From contig DASRCB010000255.1 in the NCBI GenBank assembly GCA_035653295.1, positions 1 through 24,554 of the forward strand: 24,554 nucleotides of DNA, given 5' to 3'. The notes beneath the pieces are model-generated. The model was not told the origin of the DNA. It saw only the letters and a program-made list of their open reading frames with translations, and did not search any database. Source of the stretch: DASRCB01 sp035653295 (lineage in GTDB: Bacteria; Acidobacteriota; Terriglobia; Bryobacterales; Bryobacteraceae). A program made the translations under genes and the position numbers. This document shows positions 23,624-24,554 of this stretch, one piece after another (within the stretch, counting starts at the first letter, position 1; every line of letters starts with the position of its first letter).

Positions 23624-24554
23624 GGTTGCCGGCGCCAGACTTGTCGGCCGGCCGGCAGCACGATTCAGTGGACAGAAGCGCCAGCGGAGTCGCCGCACCC
23701 GTGCCGAAGTAGTTTTGATCCTCGAGGTTCTTGTAAACACGTCCGGCGATACCGGAAGCCACCGGGCCATTGATCGCGCCGCCGCCGGTGAGAAGCACGG
23801 TGACCACCAGCTTGCGGCTGCCGATTTCATTGAATGACCCGAACCAGCCCAGGTGCGTGGGCGAGCGCGTATCGGTGCAGGTGCCCGTCTTGCCCATGAT
23901 GGGCGCGTTGGGGTCGAAGAGGGCGCGCCGGGCGGTGCCATGCTCGACGGCGCCCATCATCCCCGGCCTGATATCGGGAATGTACCGGGCGACATCGAGC
24001 TCACGCTTGACCTTCGGCTCGAAGTGCTCCACCTCGTCCTGGGACCGTGGATACTGAAGCCAATACAGGGTGCCGCCATTGGCGATCGCAGAAACCAGAG
24101 CAGTCAGCTGAAGGGGAGTAAGGTAAATACCCGAACCGAAGCTGGTCATCATACCGAGCCCGGCTTCCGGGGGCGCCTCGGGGATGGTGCCGGGATCCTC
24201 GCCGGCGATGTCCAGACCGGCCTTTTCGCCCAAGCCCAGCTCCTTCGCATATTTCTCGATGCGCTCGAAGCCCAGACGCTCACCCACTGTCGCGAAGTAG
24301 TAGTTATTGGAATGGGCGAGGGCTTCGGTCAGGTTCAGGCTCCAGCGCCTGCCGAGCTTCATGTTGTCTTCTTTGTTGATGATGCCTTCGTTCAGGCCCG
24401 CCAGCGCGGCCACCAGCTTGATGGTCGAGCAGGGCTGGAAGCCGCTCTTGAACGCCAGTTTCTGGTTCACGATGGTCAGAATGCGGCCGTTGGACGGGTC
24501 GGCCACCACGACGGTCCCGTTATAAGGTCCGAGCGCCTGGACAGCGGCCCGGCG
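23607..24554 (-). CDS. Penicillin-binding protein transpeptidase domain, C-terminal part, partial
   Basis: The frame is open to the window edge, so the N-terminus is missing; about 315 residues remain. The three motifs of penicillin-binding serine transpeptidases are present: SxxK as STIK (in QPCSTIKLVAALAGLNEG, serine codon at 24426-24428), SxN as SNN (AHSNNYYFATVGERLG), and KTG as KTGT (PIMGKTGTCTD, lysine codon at 23889-23891). VVADPSNGRILTIVNQ before the active serine is also typical of PBP2/FtsI-like enzymes that cross-link peptidoglycan in the periplasm. The region between SxN and KTG has TPLQLTALVSAIANGGTLYW, as in class B and class A PBPs. Whether it is class A or B needs the missing N-terminus. 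The C-terminus is short and has a CC pair (STESCCRPADKS). Confidence 0.92.
   Translation of the reverse strand, partial: RRAAVQALGPYNGTVVVADPSNGRILTIVNQKLAFKSGFQPCSTIKLVAALAGLNEGIINKEDNMKLGRRWSLNLTEALAHSNNYYFATVGERLGFERIEKYAKELGLGEKAGLDIAGEDPGTIPEAPPEAGLGMMTSFGSGIYLTPLQLTALVSAIANGGTLYWLQYPRSQDEVEHFEPKVKRELDVARYIPDIRPGMMGAVEHGTARRALFDPNAPIMGKTGTCTDTRSPTHLGWFGSFNEIGSRKLVVTVLLTGGGAINGPVASGIAGRVYKNLEDQNYFGTGAATPLALLSTESCCRPADKSGAGNLTAAK

Overview
This window is high-GC, tightly packed bacterial DNA. It holds about 22 protein-coding genes and no rRNA, tRNA or CRISPR array that I could recognise. The gene mix suggests a soil-type heterotroph, most likely an Acidobacteriota member of the Bryobacterales/Solibacter kind. 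The reasons are a Tat-exported Gfo/Idh/MocA oxidoreductase, an exported family 2 glycoside hydrolase, paired DUF3147-type membrane proteins, a 'STGPRTPEGK' family protein, a DUF2076 protein and a response-regulator/PP2C phosphatase. This assignment is an inference from gene content; no phylogenetic marker was analysed.

Layout. Bases 1-354 hold the end of an ABC-transporter ATPase (+). Bases 434-5902 are a leftward series: Tat-exported Gfo/Idh/MocA oxidoreductase, acyl-CoA dehydrogenase (coupled by a TTGA overlap), MeaB-type GTPase, methylthioadenosine phosphorylase (coupled by an ATGA overlap) and a family 9 glycosyltransferase. Bases 5988-8017 carry three leftward genes of unknown role, two of them exported, with an AT-richer intergenic island at about 7420-7546. 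Bases 8047-9917 carry a rightward peptidoglycan amidase and an unusual stand-alone ketosynthase. Bases 9912-14924 are leftward again: two coupled small membrane proteins, a thiamine-diphosphate enzyme, a GH2 glycosidase and a RodZ-like helix-turn-helix protein. At 15098-20934 a receiver-PP2C phosphatase faces a two-gene rightward unit, made of a 666-residue exported orphan protein coupled by GTGA to an 858-residue alkaline-phosphatase-superfamily enzyme. Bases 20835-24554 hold a DUF2076 protein, an orphan 403-residue protein, an RluB/RsuA pseudouridine synthase and the C-terminal part of a penicillin-binding transpeptidase.

Working together. MeaB and the acyl-CoA dehydrogenase fit propionyl/branched-chain acyl-CoA catabolism through a B12 mutase encoded elsewhere. 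The Gfo/Idh/MocA protein and the GH2 enzyme fit extracytoplasmic sugar processing. The amidase and PBP belong to cell-wall turnover.

The clearest structure outside genes is a dispersed double-hairpin repeat. Its three copies (373-418, 3363-3408, 3473-3518) keep a perfect second stem although the stem bases differ between copies. There is also a 22-base palindromic repeat (439-460, 10700-10721), one copy of which forms the last codons of the glycosyltransferase. The best candidate for an undescribed system is the coupled pair at 16361-20934. No defence system or mobile element was found.
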